64,000 bases of DNA from Acanthopleura granulata (taxonomy: Eukaryota; Mollusca; Polyplacophora; Chitonida; Chitonidae): positions 31,119,326 to 31,183,325 of the forward strand of contig JABBOT010000080.1 in the NCBI GenBank assembly GCA_016165875.1, written 5' to 3'. A model generated the notes under the pieces. That model saw only the letters and a list, made by a program, of their open reading frames with translations, was not told where the DNA came from and searched no databases. How positions within the stretch are numbered: the stretch's first letter is position 1; every line of letters starts with the position of its first letter. Positions 11,764 to 24,507 of the stretch are shown piece by piece. The position numbers and the translations under genes are program-made.

Positions 11764-11769
11764 AAAGTC

Positions 11770-12430
11770 AGTATATTTTACCGGTGATGATATTCACGTT
11801 GTATGATGAATATCTTGATCATTAATAGTAGGTTTAAATGTCTAGCTAAATAAACTATATACACCTTGTATGGTGTATATATTAAATTGCCAGTAGTAAT
11901 GGTTGTGCTAATGGTTTAGAAAAATAAGCTTAGTACAGGCTTTGTGAGTGTTGTATTGGTATTTAAATGCATTGTGAACTTGTCACATCAGGAGTTATAA
12001 CTGATTTGACTAAACACGCTGTACATGCATGGTGGTCTGATTGAATGCTTGTGCTAATAGTTCAGAAAAATAAGCTACAGACTAGTGTCGTATGTCAGTG
12101 TCGGATTATTGATATTCAAATAGCATCGCAAACATGTTACAACAGAAGTTGTAATTGTTTGACGTATGTTAGTGTGGTTGAATGATAGTGGTATTCACCG
12201 TGTATAACTGTTTTCTGAGCATTGCATTTGAGCAATAATTGTAGTCCTGCTAAACTGATAGATTTAATATCTATTGCGCCTATATTTTACCTTGGAAGTC
12301 ACTCTGTAATGTATTGTGATCTGTAATTTGATCATGTGTGTTAATGCTTACGTGTTGGATTCTTCCAAGCGTACTTCACATGTATAAATTAAAGAGTATC
12401 TGAGTAATCCGAAGGTAAATAATGACTATT
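11770..12430. other. Non-coding stretch
   Basis: AT-rich, with weak internal similarity: AATAAGCT(T/A) next to TGGTTTAGAAAA-like or AGTTCAGAAAA phrases near 11920 and 12060. No gene is visible. Confidence 0.35.
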
Positions 12431-12434
12431 TTAG

Positions 12435-12720
12435 ACATCCTCGCACTTGTCAGTTTGAGTGATGTTTGAAGGTTAAAAATGTAACCAAACTTAGTCATTC
12501 TGAGCACCATACGGGTATACTCAAATTGACTAATTGCGATGACCAGGATGCTAGTTAGTTGCATGCGAGATATACATCTCATCAATCTAAGTTAGTCATT
12601 TTGAACATGATACTCAAACTGACTAACTTAATTGACCTACATTCTGTTAGTCAGTTTGGCGTTTGGGAGATAGAATTTCAACACCCTAAATTAGTCATAA
12701 TGACCAGTCAGTTTTGCAGT
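12435..12720. repeat. Cluster of small TTAGTCA hairpin units
   Basis: Two clear units have arms TTAGTCATTCTGA (12491) / TCAAATTGACTAA (12521) and TTAGTCATTTTGA (12592) / TCAAACTGACTAA (12614). Each is an imperfect palindrome. Further single arms occur at 12648 (TTAGTCAGTTTGG) and 12691 (TTAGTCATAATGA). The units sit directly left of the long-TIR transposon. Confidence 0.7.
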
Positions 12721-12747
12721 GTATACAACAAGGTATGCAACTTCAAG

Positions 12748-13419
12748 GTCTGAGACATAACTCCTAACTTTGCATAACTGGACATAAAACATGAAAAAAT
12801 ATTCCAATCTCAAATCTTTCGTTCGAAAGCTGACACGCTAGACTTTACGCTGATGTATCAATCGACCCGTAACTTTGTAGTTTTCTTCTCTTGCCGGACA
12901 AATCCGGTAACAGGGAAAGGAGCGTCAAGCGACAGTTAAGGCTTGATATCACCGCTGGTGCCACCATATTTCTATTATCGACCATGTAAGCTGTTCTTAC
13001 AATATAATACTTGTAAATATTTGATCCGCTGAACTCTACAGAAGTTATACTGTTTACTCTGCTCTTCACTCCATATGTGCAGAACTGTCAAATTATCTAG
13101 CGGTCATGACTCCTTAGCTCTCAAGGAGATAAGAGCTTCGCCCTTACACAAGCCAAGTATTGTGTGCGCCCAATCAGAGAAAAGCTGTTCGCTGTGACCT
13201 GACTTTTTCTGTTACCGGATTTCCCCGACTAACGAAAAAAAAACTCAAAACTTACGGGGTTCGGGCTTCTTGTAGCGCAAATGTTCGTGGGTCGATTCAG
13301 ATATTAGCGTAAAGCCATGTATGTCAGCTTTCGAACGAGCGTCGTTTGCATGGTTGAGATTAGAATATTTTTCCGTGTATTGTGTCCAGTTATGCAAAGC
13401 AGGGGGTTATGCTCAGGCC
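12748..13419. mobile_element. Non-autonomous DNA transposon with about 170-210 bp inverted ends
   Basis: The left arm (12748-12916) and the reverse complement of the right arm (13419-13207) align along their length. Shared landmarks are TTTGCATAACTGGACA, AAATATTC.AATCTCAA, CGTTCGAAAGCTGACA, TTTACGCT and AATCCGGTAACAG. The outermost bases are GGTCTGAGACATAAC on the left and, reverse-complemented, GGCCTGAGCATAAC on the right. The interior of about 290 bp has no coding frame. The size and long inverted ends fit a foldback-type or MITE-like element mobilised in trans. No convincing target duplication was seen and the superfamily is unassigned. Confidence 0.8.
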
Positions 13420-13804
13420 ATCAGTTATATATCTTGTTATACATACTGTATTAGGTGTAAATAGCGATCCTGCCACCGGCCGACATTTAAAGCAGCTATT
13501 TAAATGAGCCTTTCAAGTTTGTATGAGACGCCTATTTCTATCGGGATTGCCCCTCCCCCTCCCCCCCCCGGTTGAATCTTGAATGGATAACGCCGTATAA
13601 TACTCTGTATTACGCACCTGCAGTTCATTTTTCAATGTATGTAAATATAGTTATAGAGTATGTGGGTGACATGTTGAAAACAAATATTAGTGCATATGTT
13701 CTTTTAACAAACAAAGCACATGATAAGAAGCATACAGGGGATTGTAAAGAGGGATAATTAGAAAAAAAAATATTATAATTATCATTAAATGAGAACGTAT
13801 GTCA

Positions 13805-13912
13805 GCCACCTGTGAATGGCCGTGGGTTTCCTCCCATCATAGTGCGGGTCGCCGTCGTGTAAGTTAAAGTGAAATATTCGTGCATACGGCGTAAAAAAAC
13901 AATCAAATATGC
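13805..13912 (+). repeat. tRNA-derived SINE, family 1 (3' part)
   Basis: GTGGGTTTCCTCCCATCATA, GTCGCCGTCGTGTAAG and GGCGTAAAAAAACAATCAAA match the core and tail of the complete copy at 48976-49239. A C/T-rich run at 13548-13570 lies upstream. Confidence 0.85.
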
Positions 13913-13919
13913 GAATTCA

Positions 13920-14930
13920 CTCAGTAGGGGTATGAAATAAAAAAGTTCGAATTAAAGAACGAGAATTTTCCATAAAATCTAAAATTTCGAAAGAAAAGAC
14001 AAATTGACGATTTGCAGACATTACATCAATTACATCCACGCACATTATACATGGGCGCCGTCATCATGAACACGTCACATGACAGCCACGTTGCTAAATA
14101 CCTGCTCACAACTAGCGCCAGTCGTTGTCGACGTACGCGTGCCGAGACTAAATCTGATTAGGCGCGCTATTTGCTCACGATCGCAAGATTTTGTCAAACT
14201 TTTCGATATAAGCGTTCAGCACAGATCGACTGCGTCGAGTTTGAACTTGTCCCTGACGATCGCAACTCTATATTTGTGCTTCAGTATTTAAGAATTTCGT
14301 TTTTCACGTGCGAACTGCACGTTAAGTAAACATGTCTAGGTGGCACGCGATCCCACAACGTGCCGTCATTCGTACGACCTCGCAGATACTTATAAGAATA
14401 TGTCGTGTTATATTATACGGCCAAAAATTTATGGTTGTGATATGTAAATGCACATTACGAAAATGCTTACTGAGCACTGTTGTAGTATTGAGAATATAGT
14501 TTATATAAGAGATTCTCGCCGCTCCAGAGTATCTTTCCAGATTTTTGCTTTCCTCATAAAATCAAGATTGTTACAAAATTTTGGAAATAGCAAACTTGTT
14601 CAATTCTCTACTTAAACCAAAACATTTGTTTCCGCCTTCGTAAAATCTCCTTTCTGCACTCGTAGACGCACTTGCAGTCGTTTCCATTGATCTCAACGGG
14701 TCGTTTTCCACCACCAATTACAAAAAATTTACAAGACTTCAGAAGTCCCCCCTGGCGGAGAATCCTAAAACTTACGGGAAATCATATAGCAGACCTTTAG
14801 GTCATGTTCGAAATCTAGCCCGTTCTGCGCCTAAGGTTTGCTCATTTAATGAATTCCATCTCTGTGCGGTAACTGCTCTAAATACTTTCTGGTATTATAA
14901 TCTTGTGGGGTGGTTCATTCTTTGCTACCT
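13920..14930. other. Non-coding stretch
   Basis: Moderately GC-rich around 14080-14380 (several CpG-containing words), then AT-rich. No protein-like frame longer than 70 codons and no recognised repeat. Confidence 0.35.
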
Positions 14931-14937
14931 CAGGTAA

Positions 14938-15270
14938 ATTTTAAATCCATGCGTCGAAAACGACATTCGTGTACCAGCGGTCACCCAAAATGGGCGTTCA
15001 GGGTCAATAATCGCAAGAACCCTTTCCAAATCGACAAATAACACGAACCCCAAAGAGGCAAGAAAACATATGAATATAAAATTTAGACGGATTCATGCAA
15101 AGAAAAGCAGTCGACAGTTTTCGGTGACGACGGAAAGACGCCATGAATTTCCTGTGTGGATGAGTAAAATCAGTGTCCAAATCGTGTACCATTTTAGTGT
15201 ATCTGATGTCGACAATCAACTAAGTATTTCAGTTGCGCTTTGATTGTAACTGCTCATATAACCTACGTGG
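14938..15270. repeat. Dispersed repeat, family R1
   Basis: GCGTCGAAAACGACATTC, GTCAATAATCGCAAGA, GACAAATAACACGAACC and AGTTGCGCTTTGA recur, diverged but in the same order, at 42680-42910. The first two also recur at 42350-42430. The repeat has no coding content. The class is unknown; three copies in 64 kb suggest an abundant family. Confidence 0.7.
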
Positions 15271-15724
15271 CGATCACGCACAAGACGATGAACATGTGGC
15301 CCCTCGCCCCGGGTTAAGCAGAATTAGACACAGTTATAAAGTTACAAAGAATCCCAGAGATTCTGAACTCTCCGGACGTATTTACTAAGAGAGGGGTACT
15401 TAATGTGAAATTTAAGAATATTAGAGCGAAGGCGTTTTGATAGAATGTCCTTGACACACTAGTTTTTCCAGTAATAACTTGTGGCGTTCATTGAAATCAG
15501 CACACACGATCTCACGAATGCTACAAAGTAAGATGTATACACCGCATGTAGGACCAATTTGTATATTGCTCCCGAAGTAGGGATAATTCACAATATCAAA
15601 GTCGAAACTAGCTCCATTGTAATGTCGGCGTGACAAGAAACCAATGTCGTCTTTCTACAGGTACAAGTCCAGATAAGATATACCATCTGGAGAATTTGTA
15701 CTTTTCTTTGAAACCAGCAAAAGT

Positions 15725-15726
<2 letters not shown>

Positions 15727-15777
<51 letters not shown>
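15727..15777. repeat. (AT)n microsatellite
   Basis: About 25 uninterrupted AT dinucleotides ending in ATAGATCG. The open minus-strand frame across it is an artefact of the repeat. Confidence 0.95.
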
Positions 15778-15779
<2 letters not shown>

Positions 15780-18700
15780 TCGAGGCTGAGAAAGATTACT
15801 TCTTAACTCCTGTAAATAGTCGGATTCATACGAGAACAGGTAAAGGTCTGCCAAAAGTGGGACACAATTTGTATATCAGAATATCTATACACTGTTGATA
15901 AATAGTTTCCCCAAATTTCACATAGATATTGATGAGGAATTTAAGTAACTCAGTAAACGAAACGTTCCAATGAACGGTAACCCTTGTATCCAGTGGACCT
16001 GAAGAAGGTTTTGTTGCCATTGCATGACATTAATGTAGTGGTGATGGTTTTATTAAACACCTAAACAATGGCGAAATTCCATCAATCAAATCTGCGTGAG
16101 GTACAATAGTACAGAGTGTGGAGAAATTCAAAGTAAAAATATTCTTATGGTATTTGCATAAGAGCGTCTAGTTCTTCATGAAGGCGTTTAGAGTTCTAAG
16201 AATCCACATACATTTGGCGCCTGAATTTTGGTTGATTGCACAATAATATTTTTTCCAAAATGATTATACTTCTTGTAATGCCTTTAAGTGGGTATATCGG
16301 TATGATGGGAAGGTACAGATATTCGCCTTTGGTCCGGATGGTTTTTAAGTAATTCCCTCAGAGTATAAATCGTAGTAGAATGCGTTGATGAGGCGGCGTT
16401 GTGTTCAACTGCTCTACAAGAAGTTGAACCAGTCGAATTCGAGGGTAAAATTTGCATATATTTAATTATTGCTGGTATTCTGATTGAGTTTTCGTTCATG
16501 TGCAATAACTCCTTCAAATATCGTGTGATTATTAATGAATGTTGAACTTAAGTCCGCACGAAGTCATTATTGCATGGCGAGACGGATCCTAAGCATTTAG
16601 CCCAGGTGTTTTCAAGCGTTAAACTTTTTTGTAGTAGTGGCAGTTACATCCATTATAGTATGTATGGTCCAACGCGCAGTGAGGAGTATGTATTGAAACA
16701 TGCATGGCGATTGGACTTCGTTTGTCCAATTTCAAGAAGTTGCATGCATGACTTGCAACTTGGCTATTGGCTTTATCTTAACAGGTTACAGTTTTGGATT
16801 TATAGTTGGCGACCGGTAGGTAGGTTACAGGTGTGTTCACGGGTTATAGAAATAACTAGGGCCTGCTGTGGTGTAATTGGTAACATAGTGGCGCTTTTTA
16901 TTTTCTCAGGGTGGCTTAATCTTTCTATACATGTTGTACATTTAGCCTATTGATACTTTCTAACAAGCAAGTATTGTAGAAGCACTGCGAAAGCAATGTG
17001 TGTGTTCTAATATACGACGTGAGACGATCCCAGTTTTGCCGTACACTGCTAAACAAGCGTAGGGCACCAGTGATATTTCCGGTTTCTTTAATACCCGAAG
17101 GCTTGTAACAAACCCCAAGCACGTCGGAAAGAAATAGCTTTAGCAGCTTAGGTCTGTATGCACCCCTGTTTACGATATAACTAGGGATAAGGGTAGTATT
17201 GTAAATGGGTCTCGAATGACATTGATTTATTCAGCTATTTATAAGTGGTTTATAACAAATTCTGCTTTGCATATTCACGGTATGTTTATGGATAAATGTA
17301 CAAGCAGATGTATACAATAAGCAATAAATACTGAGTATTGACTCTATGCTGCCCAAGACTTGTAGCCAGCTCATGCGATATACGTACTCATGCCACGTCC
17401 TGATCCCCGTGCTTTCCTCTTCACCCCTTGACCACACTTGTCAATCTGGAACACGGTATACAGATTATTATTGCACAGCGATGCCGCGAGGGTAGGAGTA
17501 TATCTTACTTTCACACGCCCATATGAAAAACAGTCCACCTGTTTCGAAGAGCTTATACATATAATTACTGATCTCGTTCACTAAGAGTGCCTTATCTACG
17601 ATCTTTCGGCACACATACCGGGTCAACTCTTCATTCTTTTCCAGGTTGTTAAAACAGGGACAGTGGATTCGAATTACACAGAGGATGTGTTCCAAATCTG
17701 CCGACATGACCTGTTTGGATAAGCCTCTTGAGAGGCATCCAGCTGTGTGACCCAAGGAGGAATTAGATGTGGCTAGAAGCGAGGGGGAAACTACCATTTG
17801 ATATACTAACTTGATCCCAGGTGTCAACTGAAGTACAATGGCGCTCATCGAAGTAGAGCACAGGCTACATAAAGGTATGTCGTACAAGCTTAGTTGATTC
17901 AGAGAATCGCCAGAAATAGTAGGACAAAACTGCAAAATCACACCACAGAAAATTGAGAATGCAGTATATGAGCATACTTTGGCTGAATACATTGTCTTTG
18001 AAATTTGTCTTTAAATTGTATGGTCAAGTTCAAATAGTGACTTTGAAAATACAAAATAGTATTTCTATCGATGGCCAGCCAATTATCCTTGGAGATTTAA
18101 GGTCTACTGCCCTTATATACATGCTCTCTGAAAGCAGTATGTACAACAGATACTCAAGATGTGTAATAGTAACAAATTGCACAGAAACATTGATTTGTGC
18201 CTTGCATAGGGCATTTTTGTGTAACCAGACCTTTAATGTGTACCAAATTATGTACCTGTGGTATACATCTTGTTTACATCGCTACACAAACGTGTACAAC
18301 ATAGTACATATTTGCTTTTTGAGAGGGGTTCCGTCAAGAAACCGGTACATCGTATTCAGTTACACTTGGTAGATGATCTCACCGTGACAATTTACAGATC
18401 AGGTTTGAACTTTGGTCAAATTCGTCCATTTTGGAAAAAAATCATGCATGCCGTTTTCATACCGTTGAATGTGTCTTTACCAAGAACATAATCAGGAATT
18501 TTCATGAGTTTTATTGTATCCAAGTTTTAAAACGTCCGCTTTGTTCTTAGCATTTACAAGAACAGTTTGAAAGAAACCGTAAACAAGGCAAATTGAAGAG
18601 AGGCCGGATTTCACTGGTTAAGTGTGACTATTTTCCAACTATCACACAATCGGCGATGCTCAGGCAATACTCTCTACGCTGTGGTCTTTCATGTTAGTGA

Positions 18701-18860
18701 AAAGGATCATCGTACTGAATTGAAACTTGGTGCGTGGTTTGGGATTTAGGTTTATATACTGTACACTTTTATATCATACACTAAACAGTTTGTTCTTTTT
18801 TTTAAAGGTGGATTTCATCATACTGAACGTGTCTCCTCCCTGACAACATACAAACTAGGT
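15780..18860. other. Long stretch without a supported gene
   Basis: Two longer frames occur (17992-17468 minus, 174 codons; 16570-16953 plus, 127 codons). Neither shows a domain, codon regularity or flanking splice signals, and frames of this length are expected by chance in 64 kb. No known repeat was recognised. Confidence 0.4.
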
Positions 18861-18925
18861 TAGAGTTCGATATGACTAAAATTCTATCGATGTACATGAC
18901 ACTGAATCCTAGCATTATTCTTCAA

Positions 18926-19163
18926 AGAGCTACTTTGGTGTCAAAACATCTGTGTCTTAAAACAAGGTGAATTAATAAAAACTGGGATAGTCTGAATTGC
19001 TTCCCTAAATTGTGAAAACATTGCAGCGAATTAAAAACGATATTGTACGTTTCGTCAGAGTATACGAAAACAAAACATTTCTGTCGATTCCACTTTGCTT
19101 GGTGTGATGTCAAACACGAACACATGACGAATTCAAGAAGCTGGCCTTTCAAACGCTCTTGAC
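18926..19163 (+). mobile_element. TTAA-type MITE, copy A (5' half)
   Basis: Begins AGAGCTACTTTGGTGTCAAA and follows the 5' half of the copies at 19225 and 63249. It stops at about 19163, where a 299-bp duplication (18865-19163 repeated from 19164) starts copy B. The duplicated unit includes the flanking GTTCGATATGACT and TCTATCGATGTACATGACAC, so the doubling happened after insertion, by local duplication. Confidence 0.8.
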
Positions 19164-19224
19164 GTTCGATATGACTGAAATTCTATCGATGTACATGACA
19201 CTGAATCCTAGCATTATTCCTAAA

Positions 19225-19722
19225 AGAGCTACTTTGGTGTCAAAACATCTGTGTCTTAATCGAAATGTGAATTAATAAAAACTGGGGTAGTATGAATTGC
19301 TTCCCGAAATTGTGAAAATGATGCAGCGAATTAAAACCGATATTGTATGTTTCGTCAGAGTATACGGAAACAAAATATTTCTGTCCCTTACAATTTGCCT
19401 GGTGTGACGTCAAACATGAACACATGACGAATTCATGACGCTGCCCTTTCAAACGCTCTTGACGTCATCTCAGCATAACTGCCTTACTCAACGTCACATC
19501 TGCCTAATTCCACGCCATACAGGGAATTTTATCAAGTCACAAAAGGAAAATTTTACGGACATAGGCGAAGATTTTGTTTTTCAAGGAATCTTCAGTTATA
19601 TGGGTTAAAAAGTGTTATACATCAAAATCCTGTTGAAAAATGATGTTAGGCTTACTCCGTAGGATTTCTTTCATATCCTTGTAATAATTTCACGCAATTT
19701 GTATTCTGACCACAGTGGCACT
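19225..19722 (+). mobile_element. TTAA-type MITE, copy B
   Basis: A 498-bp copy of the family defined at 63249-63765, with ends AGAGCTACTTTGGTG and ACAGTGGCACT. The flanks are TAAA and TTCA, one change each from TTAA. It shares AGATTTTGTTTTTCAAGGAA and TCTTCAGTTATATGGGTTAA with the other copies. Non-coding. Confidence 0.85.
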
Positions 19723-21850
19723 TTCATGAATATGGCCGAGGTAAATTGAGAAGAGGCCGTAGACCGGTTACGTGTGACCATTTGCAAAAAATCACGCTGT
19801 CGTCACCGCACTGCTTTCACTCTATGCTGTAGTATTTCATAATAATTGTTATATTTTGTCTTTCATTCTTAAATGCTAAATAGCAAAATGCTAAGACTGG
19901 CTTTTCTTGCAAATTTATGGAGCTTTATTCGTTGCAAAATGGAGACAGTGGCAGATGGTGGGGACAGCGTTTTAAAAAACACAATGGGAAGAAAAAAATA
20001 AATGAGGTTGCACTTGTCAATGTAGAAAACTACATTAAATATTAAAAATATTAAGAGGAAAACCAGAGCCGCGATAACAGTGTAATAGGTGGCAAATGGT
20101 CACAGGTAACCGGTGTGAGTTTCAACGTGATAATGACATGGTTTGTATTCTCAGCAGGGAATTCAACTACTGACTTACTCTAAGCATTCAAATCAAGAAC
20201 ACACTACAATGTGCATGAATATAGTAGCATAAATCAATGTAAAAAAAGACATCGACATCAGACTGTATTTGCACATTTAGTTTGAAGTGAGATGACGTCT
20301 CGGCCCATGAATGTGCGCCTTATACATGGCTATACATATACATATGTTTTTGATTCTGTGCAACTAGTATATATATATATATATATATATATATGCCTGT
20401 CATGATGGCTTTGGTTCGCACAGGGAGTAGCCTAAGCAACATTTCACGACTGAAATAAACCTATTGTAGTATGAAGCCAGCTTACAGCAAGAACAGTTTA
20501 TATGCATTCTACTGGATTTTATTTTCGCCAGATAATATTGTTTTAATTTTCTAAAAACTTTCCCACTGGCCCTTTAATATATGCACTATGCCCATAAGAT
20601 TATTTACATTTATGCACGGCTTCAGACACTGGAGAATAACAGGCACAATGAAACGAAATAGAACATTTCCCCCGGTATTTAGATACAACAGAACGTGGTT
20701 TCTGTTGTTTTATAATAGAGTTTACTCAGCATATTCAGACCAGTACATTAAATGGTGACGCATGGTGGTAACGCCTTGACTTGAAGTTTCAGCGGTAATG
20801 TTTTCTAGCATATGCGCTATAAAGCGAGATATGTATGTATTATATGTAGACCTTTCTGGTATATGGCCATCCATAACTGTGTAGTTGAGAGTGTGTCTTA
20901 ACTTTTTTTTCTACAGTTGACGCTTTAGTAGATATATCTTAAATAGATAATATCTTCCATTGTGGGAATCAGTACCTTTCTTAATTCCAGTGAACTGGGA
21001 TATGTTTCTTCCACTGTTTTGAGGGTTTTTTTATATACATGTATTAAGATAATATACACCGCGGAATGTAAAGGAACGGGCTGTATGAAGTTAATTTATT
21101 TTTCAACATCTTTTGCCTACAACCGTGTCCATAAGCCACCAGACAGAGGTCCCCTAACATGGGAGCCCTTGCAGTACCCACAGGGATGCCCGTATGTTGC
21201 ATGTTGATGTAACGCGCTGCCGACTTTCACGTGAATGGTTATTTATATGAAACCTAAGGAGTTCTGTAAAAGTGCTACATGCCAAGGATGGTAACCTGAA
21301 GAGGTAACCAAAACAATCAGCCTACTGAGCCGCTGGATTAAAATTGATGGGGGATTGTAGTGTACAGAATTGAGCAGCCCACTAGTGATACATGCTTAAT
21401 GGAACATTCAAATATATTTTTTCCGCCAGTGTCGTCGCATTGTTTTCATGTTATTGAAGTTTTCATCTTATTGCTTTTGCACTGTTTTCGTGTTATTGTG
21501 TACATTTGCTAAATGTGATGACAGCTCAGCATTTTGAGTAATTCTAGTTCATTGCCATCTAGTACATTTCATTTAACATCACAGGAATTGTTTTAACCTA
21601 ATTCTGCTTAAGCCATGGTGCTAGAGGGGGGTGTAAATTATTACTTCTTCAACACCCACATAAAATAAAAACCCAGAATAAAAGCCCGGTCCGAGTTACT
21701 TGTTGTTCTAAATATTTATTGTCGCCGTCAACATTATGTAATAAATAAACTTCAAATGAATGATTTGTCACGTGCACATTATGCTGATGAATGGCTATTT
21801 CGTTTTTTTAACTCCACTGGTCGAAGACCAGAAGAGATTATGTATTCACA
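19723..21850. other. Non-coding stretch with an (AT)n run
   Basis: Contains an AT microsatellite at about 20367-20394 and no recognised coding frame. The plus-strand frame of 81 codons at 20962 has no supporting feature. Confidence 0.4.
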
Positions 21851-21859
21851 CGTCGTCCG

Positions 21860-22300
21860 GCCGTCTGTGTCCGGCATCTGTAAACTTTTGCTTCAAAACG
21901 CTACTCCTACAAATTTTTGTCCGATTTGAATGAAACTTGTAGACGACATCAAGATACATAACTCGTAGTATCGATTTTCTATTTCAGTTATCGGTTCATC
22001 TGTCTGTCTGTTTATCCAGAATATGTTAACATTTTCAAAACGCTACTTCTACTACATGTAGAATTTTTGTCTGATTTCAACGAAACGTAGTTCAAGTGTA
22101 GACTACATGAAGATATGCGACTCGTAGTATCGATTTTCCATTTCGGTGATCCTTTGTCCGTCTGTGTGATCGTGTTAACATTTCCTTTAACACGCTACTA
22201 CTCTTAACAGTGTTATAGAAACTTGGTTAGAGGTTAGACTACAGCAAGATACACAATTCGTAGCATCGATTTTCCATTTCGATGATTGGTTGTCCGTAAT
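21860..22300. repeat. Degenerate tandem repeat, about three units of 140-150 bp
   Basis: The words AAAACGCTACT(C/T)CTAC, TTTTTGTC(C/T)GATTT, AAGATAC and CGTAGTATCGATTTTC, then TTTC and GTCCGTCTGT-like text, recur near 21895-22010, 22035-22165 and 22190-22300. Word order is kept, so it is a diverged tandem array rather than chance. Non-coding. Confidence 0.75.
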
Positions 22301-24470
22301 TGACCTCTTAAGTTAGGTAAAATTACGTCACGTCTTAAAACTCCTTGATTACACACACTATCTGGTGTTCCATGATGTCAAGATTGCAAATCTGCGAGGA
22401 TTATCTTTGAGCATTGTACAGTTTTTAAGTTTTTACTAAGAAATCAACAAAAATTTGTCAATATTCTCACATTTAAATAACATTCACCAAAGCCTTTGTT
22501 ATGGATGGTGTCGGTGGCGGGAGCCTTAGACCGAAGACACAGTCTCTCCGTACATATGACCAAGTCCTGATATCTGTTTATTTTCTTTTCTCTGGCTTTC
22601 ACCATAGCTCCAGATAACATTGCTAGCCTGTAGATAGGTGCCTGACATTTTTCAAATGAAATGGTATGACCATGTTGTTCATGTTATAAATACTGAACAA
22701 AGGTCTCTTGGATCATACGACTTGCACCTAAGGGGTATTTTCCATGCAGACTTGCATTGTACCTTCATGGATTAATCTATATAGGTTCAAATCCGGTTAA
22801 ATCCTGCAAGCCTGTTCTCTCTCTTGGTTTTCAAGTATCATGAAATTATTAGGCACTGCAGACTAGCCCTAGTACTGTAGGGTTCAAATCCAGTCAATTT
22901 GTTATCATTTTTACATGGAAATTTTTCCCCACATATTTTCTTGTTCAAAATGGCCCTTATTTTCTTGAATAGAATGTGTTGACATATCATTTTCTCGCGC
23001 ATGGTGTATGCGATTGAGCTGAAATTTTTAATACAGATAGAAAACATTGGGGAAATCGTTTTCATATTTTGAAAACTGGAAATGCACTGATTACCGGAAT
23101 TGTCACGTGACCAAGTTCTGGAATTTTAATATTTTAACTATGCTACCTGAGGTCGAATTTTGTATATATCTGTGTACACAGCACTCATGCTACCGATAGT
23201 ACCATGTCTGTATAGTTTAACAAATTTTCCTTTTTTTCATGAATAAGAGTCATCAAAGTATTTCTTATAATGGAATGGAGAGAAAAAAATGTTTTTCTTA
23301 GATTTTCTTGAAATCTTGTCTGGCTTACATTTTAAGAAAAATAATATTTTCTCTCATTTAAGAAAGAGAGCAAGATTAGTTAATTTCCCAACAGCTAAAA
23401 CTGTGTAAGTTATGATAAACGCAGGCGTTATTCTGCAGAAAAGATAGCGACATTAATGGATAAAAATAATTTCAGAAGCCTTTTGTCAACCAAGGGGAAA
23501 AAAGAGACAGAAAATTCCAATAACATTTTTTATTGTGAAACCCAAATTTTTCTTAATCTTTTCTTAATAAATCAGAAATTAAAAAGGCTCGTTCAAGTGA
23601 TGAGTTCTCTTTTAAGAGTCCAAGTTCGTTGACAGACCTTCAACATTGACAAATGAGTTGTAACTCTTTCAGTGCAGGACGACGAAAGCTTCTGTTTAAG
23701 CATGTAACTTTTCCAGTAAATGTTTACGTGTTTAGGCATGTAAATTATACTCAAAGTCAAATTCCCAGAGACAAGTTTCATTAAAAAAATACATATGTAA
23801 TTTAAACGTAAGATATATAGTTACCTGGAAATAGAGGTAAAGTTTTCCAATAATGACGGAGAGACAGTTGTGTCTAATAATTCCTACTTAAGTCCAGTAT
23901 GTAATCGAAAACATGGAAAAGCCTATATCTATTATACAGAATATCATGCCACAAACCAAGAAAGGGACATAAATGTACCTACATTGCCCTTTCATTGCAA
24001 GTGTTCATCAAAATACCGCGGTGATATTTTAACTCCACGATGTTTATACCGACCCTAACTCTGGTGTAAGGAGGTGAGTGTATACCTACAAAACACAGCG
24101 CCATTGATCCTCCACGCTGTGATAGTAACTTTCAATCATGGATTGGTATTGTTGAATAATTCTACACGTACAATGAATGATTATTAATATCACTTCTTTA
24201 CTCAGTTCTGCTGCGCCATGGTGCTAGGTGCTGGAGCGCTTACATGATCACTTAGAAAAGCTGGATTGAAATAAATTGAATAAATAAAATGATCGGATTT
24301 CACTGGATACGTAAAACCATTTTCCAGCTGATACCCTGTCGTCGCTGCATGCCCTGGTTTTACTTCCCATGCAGTTGTTCATATTCAGGTAGTGACGTAG
24401 ATAAGTAGGAGTGCAACGTCATGCATGATAACAGGACAGATACAAGGTGGTAAGGGAAGAAAGGTAATCC
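22300..24470. other. Stretch without a supported gene; two box-B-like sites
   Basis: GGTTCAAATCCGG near 22785 and GGTTCAAATCCAG near 22881 look like tRNA T-arm or SINE box B sequences, but no matching box A or cloverleaf was found at the right distance. The rest is AT-rich without recognisable frames. Confidence 0.4.
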
Positions 24471-24507
24471 ATTGCTTGCTTGTCTTGTAGACTTGTTAGA
24501 TTCCGAA

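Noticed and set aside
15588..15854. Frame with a long Tyr-Ile repeat
   Set aside because: Produced by translating the (AT)n microsatellite.
17468..17992. 174-codon minus-strand open frame
   Set aside because: No domain, splice context or composition bias. A frame of this length is expected about once by chance in a window this size.
18922..19452. Two similar minus-strand frames of 70-76 codons (also at 63245-63445)
   Set aside because: They are similar because they read copies of the same non-coding MITE; start and stop positions vary between copies.
21860..22300. CRISPR-like array
   Set aside because: Units are long, diverged and unspaced, and the genome is eukaryotic.
22784..22895. Possible tRNA genes at two GGTTCAAATCC sites
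   Set aside because: No box A at the right distance and no cloverleaf; more likely old SINE fragments.
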